A DNA stretch of 40,113 nucleotides from Treponema sp. (GTDB lineage: Bacteria; Spirochaetota; Spirochaetia; Treponematales; Breznakiellaceae), in NCBI GenBank assembly GCA_031288975.1, contig JAITQK010000076.1, forward strand, positions 1 to 40,113, in the 5' to 3' direction. This document shows positions 17,662-25,657 of this stretch, piece after piece (position 1 is the stretch's first letter; each line of letters begins with the position of its first letter). The position numbers were made by a program, and so were the translations under genes. The notes under the pieces were generated by a model, which saw nothing but the letters and a program-made list of their open reading frames with translations, did not search any database and was not told the origin of the DNA.

Positions 17662-19230
17662 CTAAAAGGTAATGGTTTGATTGATTTTGGCCTTGGCTTC
17701 CACCACCAGGGAAAAATCAAACTCGGCAGTACCGCTACCAATACTGAGTGTACCGTAGTCCATGCCGTCGCTCTTGGGAATGAGGATTTCAAACTTAGGG
17801 CTAAATGGATAGGGCAGCTCATCCAGGTCAATCTTAATACTGTCCGATTCCCCATTATTTAAGGTAAGCACGTTACTATACGTCTTACCCGCAATAATTG
17901 ATATTGAGAACCCATCTTTTACTATGGTATTGTGGCAGTCATTTAAATAAATCTTAACATAGTCCAGACTCTCAAACAAATCGTCCTCTTTACCGGTCCT
18001 GCCGAACAAATCGTCATCACCCGTATCAGGCAGCAGATCACCCAGCTCCAGTTTTACGAAGTTGTCATACTGATCTTTCTGTTCAGATGTTAAAGAGTCA
18101 TAATTACCCGGCGTAGTAGGTGAACCGAAAATCTCAAATTTCAGCGGCAGCACAATAACCAAATCGATGGTGATTGTTTGTAGAGTATCGTCATTTTTTA
18201 TGGGTATTTCCTCCATTATCATTTCATACGACAATGCGATAGAATTGTCCTGCGACGGTATCAAAAAATCAGTAAATTCAAGAGCGTCACCACCAAAATC
18301 AATTGATTCTATCTCCTTATCATCATTCAGAGGAAGTTTCGGCATAGAATCATGAACTATACCTTTCTTAACTGGTTCTCCTCCATCAACTGAAAGCGTG
18401 ATTGTAGGCTCCCAGTCTTCAGGTAAACCCACATACATGTACGTCGGTATACTTTTAAATGAAACCCCTTTACCCAAGTAGTTTATCAGATCCCCTATGG
18501 AAAACGTATAATTTCCATTATAATCCAGACCTTCGCCTTTCTTGGGCTGAATTGTCGCACTCTCCCAGTCGAAATCCAGTGCCGGTTTGAAGGAATATCC
18601 GAAGGGGACTGTAATATTTATGGTGATACTGTTGTGGTCTTGAGGCTTCAATTCAAGAGGAGGATGGGTAAAATTACCTGAATCATCCTTAGTTTCAGTT
18701 TGGTCTTGCCCATTTATGTTAAAGGCAACAGAAACACCCATAGTAGGAATTTCACCCCCAAAGTCTAACGTAACTATGAACTGTGCACCCTTAACCGAGG
18801 TAACCCATTCAGTCATTTCGCCGAGGGGTATGGTAATGGATACCTGGCCGCCGGTCCCCGGTATATAGTCATCCGGCGTTCCAATCCCACCAGTAACATC
18901 AAGTTCCTTCACATATTGAGACAAGTCGAGGTTCATCTTCGCAATCTGATAATGCATCAGATAGGTCTGCACACCAGAGAAATCAGAGGAATCAGCAAAT
19001 TTGTACTTATACAGCGTTACTCCAGCCTCTGCTCCCCCCATCAAGTCCTTGATGGTCTCTTCATTAAAATAATGAGTTACCGTCATGTCCCCCGTGAAAG
19101 GATTCCCCAGGGGAAGATACACTCCCGGCTCCCCCTGGACCGTCAGCGATTCCGGGATCTGAAAATCACAGGCAGCCATGATCAACACGGCAAAGACCCC
19201 TACCCAACCAAATAACGTCTTTTTTTTCAT
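17662..19230 (-). CDS. Large lipoprotein of unknown function, copy 1
   Basis: 522 residues from ATG 19230, chosen because GGAGG lies seven bases upstream; the frame is open to 19281. Lipoprotein signal with the lipobox LIMAAC, Cys21 being lipidated. The body is acidic and beta-rich with no cysteine motif. It is a paralogue of the product of 19782-21980: both carry LPLKFEI/LPLKFKI, the block DLFGRTGKEDDLFESLDYV (DLLGRTGPNDPLDENLEYV in the other), a YPFSPKFEI/YPFKPEIEI segment near the C-terminus and a closing VEAKAKINQ/VQVKARIDQ strand. First gene of the minus-strand operon; the barrel gene follows after 9 nt. Family unknown to me; partner of the barrel by genetic linkage. Confidence 0.75.
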   Translation of the reverse strand: MKKKTLFGWVGVFAVLIMAACDFQIPESLTVQGEPGVYLPLGNPFTGDMTVTHYFNEETIKDLMGGAEAGVTLYKYKFADSSDFSGVQTYLMHYQIAKMNLDLSQYVKELDVTGGIGTPDDYIPGTGGQVSITIPLGEMTEWVTSVKGAQFIVTLDFGGEIPTMGVSVAFNINGQDQTETKDDSGNFTHPPLELKPQDHNSITINITVPFGYSFKPALDFDWESATIQPKKGEGLDYNGNYTFSIGDLINYLGKGVSFKSIPTYMYVGLPEDWEPTITLSVDGGEPVKKGIVHDSMPKLPLNDDKEIESIDFGGDALEFTDFLIPSQDNSIALSYEMIMEEIPIKNDDTLQTITIDLVIVLPLKFEIFGSPTTPGNYDSLTSEQKDQYDNFVKLELGDLLPDTGDDDLFGRTGKEDDLFESLDYVKIYLNDCHNTIVKDGFSISIIAGKTYSNVLTLNNGESDSIKIDLDELPYPFSPKFEILIPKSDGMDYGTLSIGSGTAEFDFSLVVEAKAKINQTITF

Positions 19231-19323
19231 TCCAATTCCTCCATAGAGTAATAAAATATTATAATAGCAAAAAATAAGCAATAAAAGATTAAACTACCTA
19301 TTCTCAAGCTCTATTATCATATA

Positions 19324-19352
19324 ATAATATCACAGGGAACTACGATATTCAA
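19324..19352 (-). promoter_or_regulatory. Sigma-70-type promoter for the minus-strand lipoprotein operon
   Basis: On the minus strand TTGAAT (19352-19347), 17-nt spacer, TATTAT (19329-19324). The leader to ATG 19230 would be about 85-90 nt and is very AT-rich. Confidence 0.5.
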
Positions 19353-19467
19353 GGAACAAGGGTAGCCGATTGATAAAAAAAAACTGCGTATCAAGTTGGA
19401 ACAGGTATCGTTATTTTGGACGATCTTTCCGCTGTCAACAGGTTAAGCGATATTATAAAGGAAGATT

Positions 19468-19545
19468 AACCACTAAGTTACACGAAGTAGCACAAAGTAT
19501 CTATTCTTCTTCTTACTTTGTGAAACTTTGCGATACTTCGTGGTT
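19468..19545. repeat. Imperfect palindromic repeat, copy 1
   Basis: Arms 19468-19499 and 19514-19545 are inverted repeats matching at 25 of 32 positions, separated by a 14-nt pyrimidine-rich loop. The arms begin AACCACTAAGT and end in TACTTTGTG. A related palindrome lies at 38767-38852. The sequence type (AACCACGAAGT...) resembles dispersed palindromes seen in many genomes; no coding or transposase signature accompanies it. Confidence 0.6.
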
Positions 19546-19552
19546 TTTTCTT

Positions 19553-19657
19553 CTGTGATTATATTCTTAGCGGGGTTTTCTCATAAAAGCATAGCTTTCT
19601 TGCCTATAAAAAATAAAATAAATAAATGCCGGTACCCTGACGAAAAACGGTGGGGTA
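19553..19657. other. Spacer between the palindrome and the plus-strand promoter
   Basis: AT-rich intergenic sequence with no gene, RNA fold or repeat that I can support. Together with 19231-19552 and 19658-19781 it forms the shared control region of the two head-to-head lipoprotein operons. Confidence 0.5.
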
Positions 19658-19686
19658 TTGAAAATTTCTCCTGGAAATCGTATCAT
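19658..19686 (+). promoter_or_regulatory. Sigma-70-type promoter for the plus-strand lipoprotein operon
   Basis: TTGAAA (19658-19663), 17-nt spacer, TATCAT (19681-19686). Transcription would begin near 19693, inside the G-tract of the hairpin that follows, giving an untranslated leader of about 90 nt. Confidence 0.5.
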
Positions 19687-19689
19687 TAA

Positions 19690-19715
19690 GGGGGGAAAAA
19701 TCCCCCCGCACCCCC
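19690..19715 (+). other. G-tract with two competing C-tracts in the mRNA leader
   Basis: Six G (19690-19695), then A5, then six C (19702-19707), GCA and five C (19711-19715). GGGGGGA and TCCCCCC can form a perfect 7-bp hairpin with a 4-nt loop; the second C-tract could pair with the same G-tract, so two alternative folds exist. Confidence 0.5.
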
Positions 19716-19723
19716 AAAAAGGC

Positions 19724-19760
19724 GTCTGGCCGTGTTCCATGGGAGACCGTGGATTGAAAA
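19724..19760 (+). repeat. Degenerate CRISPR-repeat-like sequence
   Basis: GTCT (19724-19727) and AGAC (19744-19747) form the outer arms of a poor hairpin; it is followed by CGTGGATTGAAA (19748-19759), identical to the 3' handle of the solitary CRISPR repeat at 24149-24180. No second copy and no spacer-like spacing is seen nearby. It lies just upstream of the ribosome-binding site of the plus-strand lipoprotein gene. Confidence 0.4.
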
Positions 19761-19781
19761 AGAAAGAGAAAGGAGTCTGTG

Positions 19782-21980
19782 ATGAATTATAACAAACCGT
19801 TTTGGGGCCTATGCTCCATTATAACCGTCCTGTTTATAAGCGCCTGCCCCGGGACATTTAATATGCCCGAAAAGGTGAAGATTACCGGTAGTCCCACCTT
19901 GGCCGTCCCCCTGGGTGGGCCAGGTTTTGACATAGATGAGTATCTGTCTATCAGCAGTGTCCAGGCTATGATTGGTGGTGAGGGGGAAAGTTCCGGTTTA
20001 GCGGCGTATGAGTATGTCGGTGCCCCAGGAACCAATCCCACCCAGACCTTCCTCATCCATTATCCTATTGATGCAATAGAGTATAAAATAAGCCCGGAAG
20101 CTCTGGACTTTAACCACATGCAGGAAGAAATTGAGATGCCTGAAGGTACGCCTTTTTACATAAAAATTCCCGAAATAAAACCAACATCAATGCTTGAAAT
20201 TGTTATACACATTTCGGAGGATATTAAGAATTTGGTAAGTCGTGCTTCAGATGATGATCCTATTACGCTGCCTGGAGATTTTGGTCCTATTTTATTGAAT
20301 TTGGCCGGACCCGGTTTTAATCGAGCGAAAATCGGCACTGGTAGGCTGGTTTTTGGAAATGAAGGGGAGAACCTGAATTTTTCGGAGGTGTCTTTTACGC
20401 TGAAAGGCGGCTCTATACCGGACCAGCAGATAAACGGCCAAGATCGGACCTGTCCTCTGAATGGAAAGGTTATTTTTGAAGATACGAACATAAGCCTAAG
20501 CGGGACCATCAAAACCACCGCCGGGATGCTCAAAAACAAGGCAGAGTTAAGTATTCCCATAGACGTGGAGATTACTCACTTCTCAGAAATAGCTATAGCA
20601 TCACCTGATAAGATTACTGCAGCAATTCCCGTTGATTTAACCTATATGGCCGCGTGGGTTGAGTCAGTTACGTTTCAGGAGCTTGGGATTACGTTGAAAA
20701 TCGCGCCCCGTATTGACGGCTTGAACGTAAATTTCCATGCTCCGGTTTTTGGTATTGATGAGACGCAGATATCATCAGAAACAACCTTCAAGGAGGGAAT
20801 GGCTTTTAGCCCTTCTGATGACTATATACTCAACCTCGCTACGGATTATAGTCCTATTACGATTACTGTTGGTCGCCAGGGAGATATACTGACTTTGTAT
20901 GATGTTACTCCCGGAGACCCAATAGAGCTTGCCATTGCGATTGAACAACCACTGGTTTTCGATTGGACGAAGGCGGTAGTATATCCAAACAAACTTTTCG
21001 ACTATTTGAAAACCGAGGCAGAGAAAGACCCGAATGCTGCTCCTCCACCTCAATTTAATGGTCACTTTCCTGCCGACGGGGAACAGGGGTTTGATCTGAG
21101 TCAATTTACCGAGTCTTTAAATAAGATCATGGCGGAAGGCGAAATTGACAAGATCGAGTTTGATAGCATTCCTATGAACCTCTATGTAACCGGGGCGGAT
21201 GTTCTGAGTAGTATCAGTATAAAGATGGATGCCCGATATAATTCAGATACAGTAGAACAACTTACAGAGGGGAAGTCTCAACCCCTTAAGAAGATGTCAG
21301 AACCCCTTGGTGATTTCCCTACCGATGGGAAATATTTAAGGAAACTGCCAGATGCATCTTTTTCAACCGACTTGGCCGGTATTTTCAATGCTAAACCAAA
21401 GGACCTCTTTCTGGACTATGAGTTAATGTTCGAGCCTACGATGACCCTCTATCGTGACGGAGGAGATTTGAACCTGACGCTCAAGCCTGATCTGATCATC
21501 GAACTGCCTCTGAAGTTTAAGATAGCAGCCGAGGAGCAACCTGATGACAATGGGAAGTACTATGCCCAATTAGACCTCCAGGGACTGATACCCCAGACGA
21601 GTGGAGATTTGCTCGGCAGAACCGGGCCGAATGATCCGCTTGATGAGAACTTGGAGTATGTTGACTATATTTCCTTTAATGTGAACTATACCAACACCCT
21701 AGGGTTAAGCGGTACCTCGATATTGCTAACGGTGAAAGAGGATACAGAGACCCGTTTTAGTAAACCCCTGCTCCAGTTATGGGATGGGGGACCCCATGAG
21801 AGTCTCTTGCAGCTTCAGGTGGAAGACCTCAAGTACCCCTTTAAGCCGGAGATCGAAATAAAGATTGATGCTAAACAACGAGGAGGTTATGGTATCCTGG
21901 AGATTAAGCAGGGCAAAAAACTGGAAATAGCCATAACGGTGCAGGTGAAAGCCAGGATCGATCAGGAAATTGAGCTATAA
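19782..21980 (+). CDS. Large lipoprotein of unknown function, copy 2
   Basis: 732 residues from ATG 19782 (AAGGAG at 19769-19774 favours it over GTG 19779). Lipoprotein signal with lipobox FISAC near residue 22. Acidic, beta-strand-rich, about 210 residues longer than the minus-strand paralogue, the extra length lying in the first half; similarity is clear at the N-terminus (a PEKVKITGSP-type start and PLGGP) and strongest in the last third (LIIELPLKFKIA, DLLGRTGPNDPLDENLEYV, YPFKPEIEI, VQVKARIDQ). Probably displayed on the periplasmic or outer face of the outer membrane with the barrel encoded 2 nt downstream. No enzymatic motif is visible; the family is unknown to me. Confidence 0.8.
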   Translation: MNYNKPFWGLCSIITVLFISACPGTFNMPEKVKITGSPTLAVPLGGPGFDIDEYLSISSVQAMIGGEGESSGLAAYEYVGAPGTNPTQTFLIHYPIDAIEYKISPEALDFNHMQEEIEMPEGTPFYIKIPEIKPTSMLEIVIHISEDIKNLVSRASDDDPITLPGDFGPILLNLAGPGFNRAKIGTGRLVFGNEGENLNFSEVSFTLKGGSIPDQQINGQDRTCPLNGKVIFEDTNISLSGTIKTTAGMLKNKAELSIPIDVEITHFSEIAIASPDKITAAIPVDLTYMAAWVESVTFQELGITLKIAPRIDGLNVNFHAPVFGIDETQISSETTFKEGMAFSPSDDYILNLATDYSPITITVGRQGDILTLYDVTPGDPIELAIAIEQPLVFDWTKAVVYPNKLFDYLKTEAEKDPNAAPPPQFNGHFPADGEQGFDLSQFTESLNKIMAEGEIDKIEFDSIPMNLYVTGADVLSSISIKMDARYNSDTVEQLTEGKSQPLKKMSEPLGDFPTDGKYLRKLPDASFSTDLAGIFNAKPKDLFLDYELMFEPTMTLYRDGGDLNLTLKPDLIIELPLKFKIAAEEQPDDNGKYYAQLDLQGLIPQTSGDLLGRTGPNDPLDENLEYVDYISFNVNYTNTLGLSGTSILLTVKEDTETRFSKPLLQLWDGGPHESLLQLQVEDLKYPFKPEIEIKIDAKQRGGYGILEIKQGKKLEIAITVQVKARIDQEIEL

Positions 21981-21982
21981 GG

Positions 21983-23209
21983 ATGAAGCAGCCGATACCG
22001 GTCTATACATTTCTGTTGTGGATAAGCTGCTGGTGGACGCAGCCCCTCTGGGCCGAAAAACCCTTCAGATATGTTGAGTTCGGCCTTGATGGATATGCAG
22101 GGCTGGCGTCCAATTATATCGGCCTCTGGGATGTTTTTAACGAAGACCGGGTCGTTAAGCTCGATTTAGATGCCCTGCCGAGCGGTGATTTTGCGGTGAA
22201 TGGCGAAGCAGGGGCGCGGGTGTTCTTTAATATCAATGTTGGCGAGAAGTTCGGGCTTGGATTTTTCGCCGGTGTGAACACCCTATTCTACCAGAGCCTG
22301 TCCCACACGCTGCTCAAATTTCTAGCCCAGGGGAATGGGGATATGCGGCAGTATACGTCGGATATCGCCCTGGGGGGAAGTGTGTTCGCCGACGCGGGTA
22401 TACAGATGTCCCTCAAGATCGGGAAACTGCATGCCGGGTTTTCACCGGCCATGTATGTTCCACTCTTGTACCTGCCGAAGCCGCTCATACGGTATCAATT
22501 CGACAGCAGCCTGGATAGTATGTATCTTGATATAAATGCAGATGTAAACGCCTATACCCCTATTTCCATTGAGAACGTCATGGAGGGTAATCTGGCTATT
22601 TCTACAGACACCATCATGGATCTGCTTGATGCACGGGGCTTCGATGTTTCCCTCAACGCCGAATACGCCCTGGTCCCCATGCTTGATGTGGGAGGGATCG
22701 TTACCAACATACCGCTGATACCTGCGGTGCTGGCCCACCAGACCCATATTGACTTTCATTATCGTTATGATCCAGCTGAGGGTATCTACGACTCGCTGCT
22801 TAATAACAGCTTTGAGTTTGATGACCTGGAGTTTAATGATCCGGTCTATTCAGATAACGCATCCTTCCGTGTTTTCCGCCCCCTGCGCTTTGATTTCTAC
22901 GTGTTATTCAAACCCCTAGTAACCAATACGGTGATCATCAAGCCGAACATAGGGTTTTCCGTGTTGACCGTATACGATGAAGCCTGTTTTAACATGGGCC
23001 TTGAGGCACGGTTGCGGGTTGGGCGCATACTTTTTTTCCGTATCGGGACGCTGTACCAGGAGAAAATCTGGCGGAATCAGTTTAACCTGGGCTTGAACCT
23101 GCGGCTCATTGAACTGGACCTGGGATTGAATCTCCAGTCCCAGGATTTAAAGGGCATTTTCGATATTAAAGGCGCCGGGGTATCTATTGGCATTCGTATA
23201 GGTTTTTAG
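21983..23209 (+). CDS. Outer-membrane-type beta-barrel protein, copy 2
   Basis: 408 residues; signal peptide about 1-24 (hydrophobic FLLWISCWWTQPLWA). The body alternates polar and hydrophobic residues and ends ISIGIRIGF, with the C-terminal Phe expected for barrel assembly. It aligns along its length with the minus-strand barrel protein (PAMYVPLLYLPKPLIRYQFD, the GFDVSLNAEY block, FRPLRFDFYVLFKPL, IKPNIGFSVLT). It lacks the Lys/Pro-rich linker of that copy. The start ATG is 2 nt after the lipoprotein stop (TAAGGATG), so translation is coupled. The two proteins very likely act together; transport or anchoring are both possible. Confidence 0.75.
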   Translation: MKQPIPVYTFLLWISCWWTQPLWAEKPFRYVEFGLDGYAGLASNYIGLWDVFNEDRVVKLDLDALPSGDFAVNGEAGARVFFNINVGEKFGLGFFAGVNTLFYQSLSHTLLKFLAQGNGDMRQYTSDIALGGSVFADAGIQMSLKIGKLHAGFSPAMYVPLLYLPKPLIRYQFDSSLDSMYLDINADVNAYTPISIENVMEGNLAISTDTIMDLLDARGFDVSLNAEYALVPMLDVGGIVTNIPLIPAVLAHQTHIDFHYRYDPAEGIYDSLLNNSFEFDDLEFNDPVYSDNASFRVFRPLRFDFYVLFKPLVTNTVIIKPNIGFSVLTVYDEACFNMGLEARLRVGRILFFRIGTLYQEKIWRNQFNLGLNLRLIELDLGLNLQSQDLKGIFDIKGAGVSIGIRIGF

Positions 23210-23233
23210 CATACTGTTAAAGGGAGGTTTTAT

Positions 23234-24124
23234 ATGTTTGGAACGATGTTTTTTTTGTCGCGTTCCAGTGGGGCACCCAGGTTGAAACCGGGTATGATGT
23301 GCGGTGTTTTATTCGGGGCCGCCATTGCCGTTGCCGCAGACCCTATGGTTTTTACCTACAAGGTGGGCGGATTTGAGGTTTACATGCTGGTGGAGAACCG
23401 GGGCCAGGGGCGCAGTTCCATCCTCATCGGTGTGAATGATGCCCAGCTCAAACAGTATGTACCTGGAGGTACTTATCAATCGGAGACGAATACCTTTCTC
23501 ATCCGCACCCCGGATCGTATCATCCTGGTGGATACGGGGTTTGGAAGCACGCTGTTTGAAAGCATGGGCGTCCTGGGGATAAAGCCCGAGCAGGTTGATA
23601 CGGTACTCCTCACCCACCTGCACGGTGATCACATCGGGGGGCTTCAGAAGAACGGGCAGGCACTGTTCCCCAAGGCTGAGGTGTATCTTGCCCACCAGGA
23701 ACGGGAATACTGGACCCGGACCAATGTGAATCAGGCTGCAGTGGCGGCCCTTGCCCCCTACGGTTCCAGGGTCCATACCTTTCTGCCTGGAGACTTGGGC
23801 GCTGCCGGGGAACTCTTGCCTGGGATCACCCCCATTGCGGCCTTTGGTCACACCCCGGGGCACACCCTGTACCTGGTAACATCGGCGGGGAAAAAGCTCC
23901 TCATCTGGGGCGATCTGATGCACGTTCAGGGCATACAGTTTCCCCTTCCTGGTATCTCAGTAAGCTATGACACGGACCCCGCAGCAGCCGCGGCCATACG
24001 CAGGCGGGTCTTGGAATATGCTGCCCAGAACAGCATACCGGTTGGTGGCATGCACCTGAACTACCCTGCTGTGGGCACAGTACGCGCCGAAGGGGATGGT
24101 TTCGGGTTCCGTCCGCTTAATTAA
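23234..24124 (+). CDS. Exported metallo-beta-lactamase-fold hydrolase
   Basis: 296 residues, ATG 23234 after GGGAGG. An N-terminal hydrophobic stretch (MMCGVLFGAAIAVAA, about 21-35) ending AVAA makes a signal peptide, so the enzyme should act outside the cytoplasm. The MBL metal-binding motif THLHGDHIGG is at about 127-136 (His128, His130, Asp132, His133); further ligands are His in GHTPGHTLY (about 210-218) and Asp in LLIWGDLMH (about 228-236). The NTFLIRTPDRIILVDTGFG start of the fold is also typical. Substrate unknown (lactonase-like or other hydrolase). Third gene of the plus-strand lipoprotein operon. The stop overlaps that of the convergent NFACT gene. Confidence 0.85.
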   Translation: MFGTMFFLSRSSGAPRLKPGMMCGVLFGAAIAVAADPMVFTYKVGGFEVYMLVENRGQGRSSILIGVNDAQLKQYVPGGTYQSETNTFLIRTPDRIILVDTGFGSTLFESMGVLGIKPEQVDTVLLTHLHGDHIGGLQKNGQALFPKAEVYLAHQEREYWTRTNVNQAAVAALAPYGSRVHTFLPGDLGAAGELLPGITPIAAFGHTPGHTLYLVTSAGKKLLIWGDLMHVQGIQFPLPGISVSYDTDPAAAAAIRRRVLEYAAQNSIPVGGMHLNYPAVGTVRAEGDGFGFRPLN

Positions 24125-25614
24125 GAATCCCCCACCATGAAGACACGGGTCGCGCTCCGTGGGAGCGCGTGGATTGAAACAATTCGGCACTGTTCCAGTT
24201 CCTTGAGGCGTTTTTCCTCCACTTTTATGTGGAGGTTTTTTTCCTGCGTCGGAATCACCAGCCCCTTTGGTCCGTTCTTTGAGCGGCGCAGGAATTTAAC
24301 CGAGGTGTAGAAAAGGTCCCCTTCGCCGTTGTTGCGGCCCTTTGAATAGAATATCCCCAGGTTCCCTGCGTCCAGGAGTATGTCCAGGGGAACGGTTTTG
24401 CCAGAGCGTTGCTTAATAAACACGTATGACCCGGGGTAGTCCCGGGCGTGGAGCCAGAGGTCGTTTCCTTTGACGTGTTTCCGCAGGAGTTCGTCATTTT
24501 CCGCCGCGTCCCTGCCGACGATGATGAGCCAATCCTTACGGCGGAAGGAGAGTCCCGGCCGTTTCCGGTCCAGCTTGCGATCCGGCGGCGTTTTTACACT
24601 CCCGGTTTTAAGGAGCTTGTACAGTCTGAGGGGATTGGTCTCTTCGAGGAAAGCCCCCAGGCTTGATTCGAGCCTGATCAGCTCCGCTTCCTCAGCCTCG
24701 ATTTCAGCCCGAAGCTCCGCAAGGCCCTTGGTTGCCTTCCGGTAGTGATCATAGTACTGTTCCGCCTGGGCCACCGGGCTTTTCTTGGGGTCCAGCTTAA
24801 TCCTTATGGTGTCCCCTGCAGCGTAGAAATTGTCCGCCTCAAGCCATTCGTCCCCGGTAGTGATGGATCCCATATTCGCCAGGATGATATCCCCATATTC
24901 CCTAAACCGGTCTGCAGTGGCATAATCGGTTTCCTTGACCTTGAGGTGTTCCAGGGAAACCTTCAGGCGCCCGATGCTCCCCTCAAAGCGCTTCCGTGCC
25001 TGTTCCCGCAGGGCCTCCAGGGACAGGGCGCCCCCCTGTTCGGCGTACCAGGCATCGATCTTTTCATTAAAGGAACCTGGACCGGGCAGTTCCCGGACTG
25101 CATACTCCCGGACCTTTTCAGGGGGCCTCTCCTGGGTTGCTGCCGCTGCCAGGGCTGTTTCCGGCGCATAGTGGCCGCCGCTTATTTCTCCCCGTTTGGG
25201 AAGGCGCCGCATAGCATCCAGGACCGCGCCTTCCTCATCAGTAACCACCACATTGGCCGCATTAGACCAGAGCCTGATGTAGAGCCTGAACCGGTGCACC
25301 CCCAAGCGGACTATGATGCGGATGATGCGGTTATCCCCTAACTGAACCACTTCTTCTATCCAGCCATTGACGATCCGGGAATTGAGGAATTCCGCGAAGC
25401 GCAGGGGGGTATCATTTTTAGGAATCCCCTTAAAGGTCTCGTGGATTCTGCAAGCCCCGGGGGTCAGGGCAATGAGCAGGGTTTTGCTGCCCCCTTTCCC
25501 GTGAATCTTGAGGGAGAGCACATCATAGGTACTTTGCACCACCTTCTGTATTTGAGAACCAGGCAGCTCCAGCTCAGAGAGGATGAGGTTAATTTCTTTC
25601 CAGTTAAGGGACAT
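24121..25614 (-). CDS. NFACT family (RqcH/FbpA-like) RNA-binding protein
   Basis: 497 residues, somewhat shorter than the usual 560-580. NFACT-N domain at about 1-160, a coiled-coil middle (about 190-330, LEHLKVKETDYATADRF, AELRAEIEAEEAELIRLESS) and the NFACT-R/DUF814 domain (about 365-480) with DLWLHARDYPGSYVFIKQ and KGRNNGEGDLFYTSVKF. Family members bind stalled 50S subunits and tRNA (RqcH) and were once called fibronectin-binding proteins. At the place where RqcH has Asp-Arg, I read DNR, so its Ala-tailing activity is uncertain. The last 12 or so codons come from a CRISPR repeat (24149-24180), an abnormal C-terminus. ATG 25614; the gene is divergent from the GH3 gene. Confidence 0.88.
   Translation of the reverse strand: MSLNWKEINLILSELELPGSQIQKVVQSTYDVLSLKIHGKGGSKTLLIALTPGACRIHETFKGIPKNDTPLRFAEFLNSRIVNGWIEEVVQLGDNRIIRIIVRLGVHRFRLYIRLWSNAANVVVTDEEGAVLDAMRRLPKRGEISGGHYAPETALAAAATQERPPEKVREYAVRELPGPGSFNEKIDAWYAEQGGALSLEALREQARKRFEGSIGRLKVSLEHLKVKETDYATADRFREYGDIILANMGSITTGDEWLEADNFYAAGDTIRIKLDPKKSPVAQAEQYYDHYRKATKGLAELRAEIEAEEAELIRLESSLGAFLEETNPLRLYKLLKTGSVKTPPDRKLDRKRPGLSFRRKDWLIIVGRDAAENDELLRKHVKGNDLWLHARDYPGSYVFIKQRSGKTVPLDILLDAGNLGIFYSKGRNNGEGDLFYTSVKFLRRSKNGPKGLVIPTQEKNLHIKVEEKRLKELEQCRIVSIHALPRSATRVFMVGDS
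24149..24180 (+). CRISPR. Solitary type I-C-like CRISPR repeat inside a gene end
   Basis: A 32-nt element: 8-bp perfect stem CGCGCTCC (24151-24158) / GGAGCGCG (24162-24169), loop GTG, and the 3' handle GTGGATTGAAAC (24169-24180). Length, stem position and the ATTGAAAC end match type I-C repeats. No second repeat within spacer distance and no cas genes are present. On the minus strand it is translated as the end of the NFACT protein (VSIHALPRSATR). Confidence 0.75.
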
Positions 25615-25657
25615 AAGGGCCTCCAGATTACTATCAGCATAGTCTATCCATTACTGA

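Noticed and set aside
19370-19558. A 62-codon open frame between the two lipoprotein operons
   Set aside because: It runs through the palindromic repeat, has no ribosome-binding site and has no recognisable protein features.
24100-24260. A CRISPR array around the repeat at 24149
   Set aside because: No second repeat at spacer distance on either side; the flanks are continuous NFACT and MBL coding sequence.
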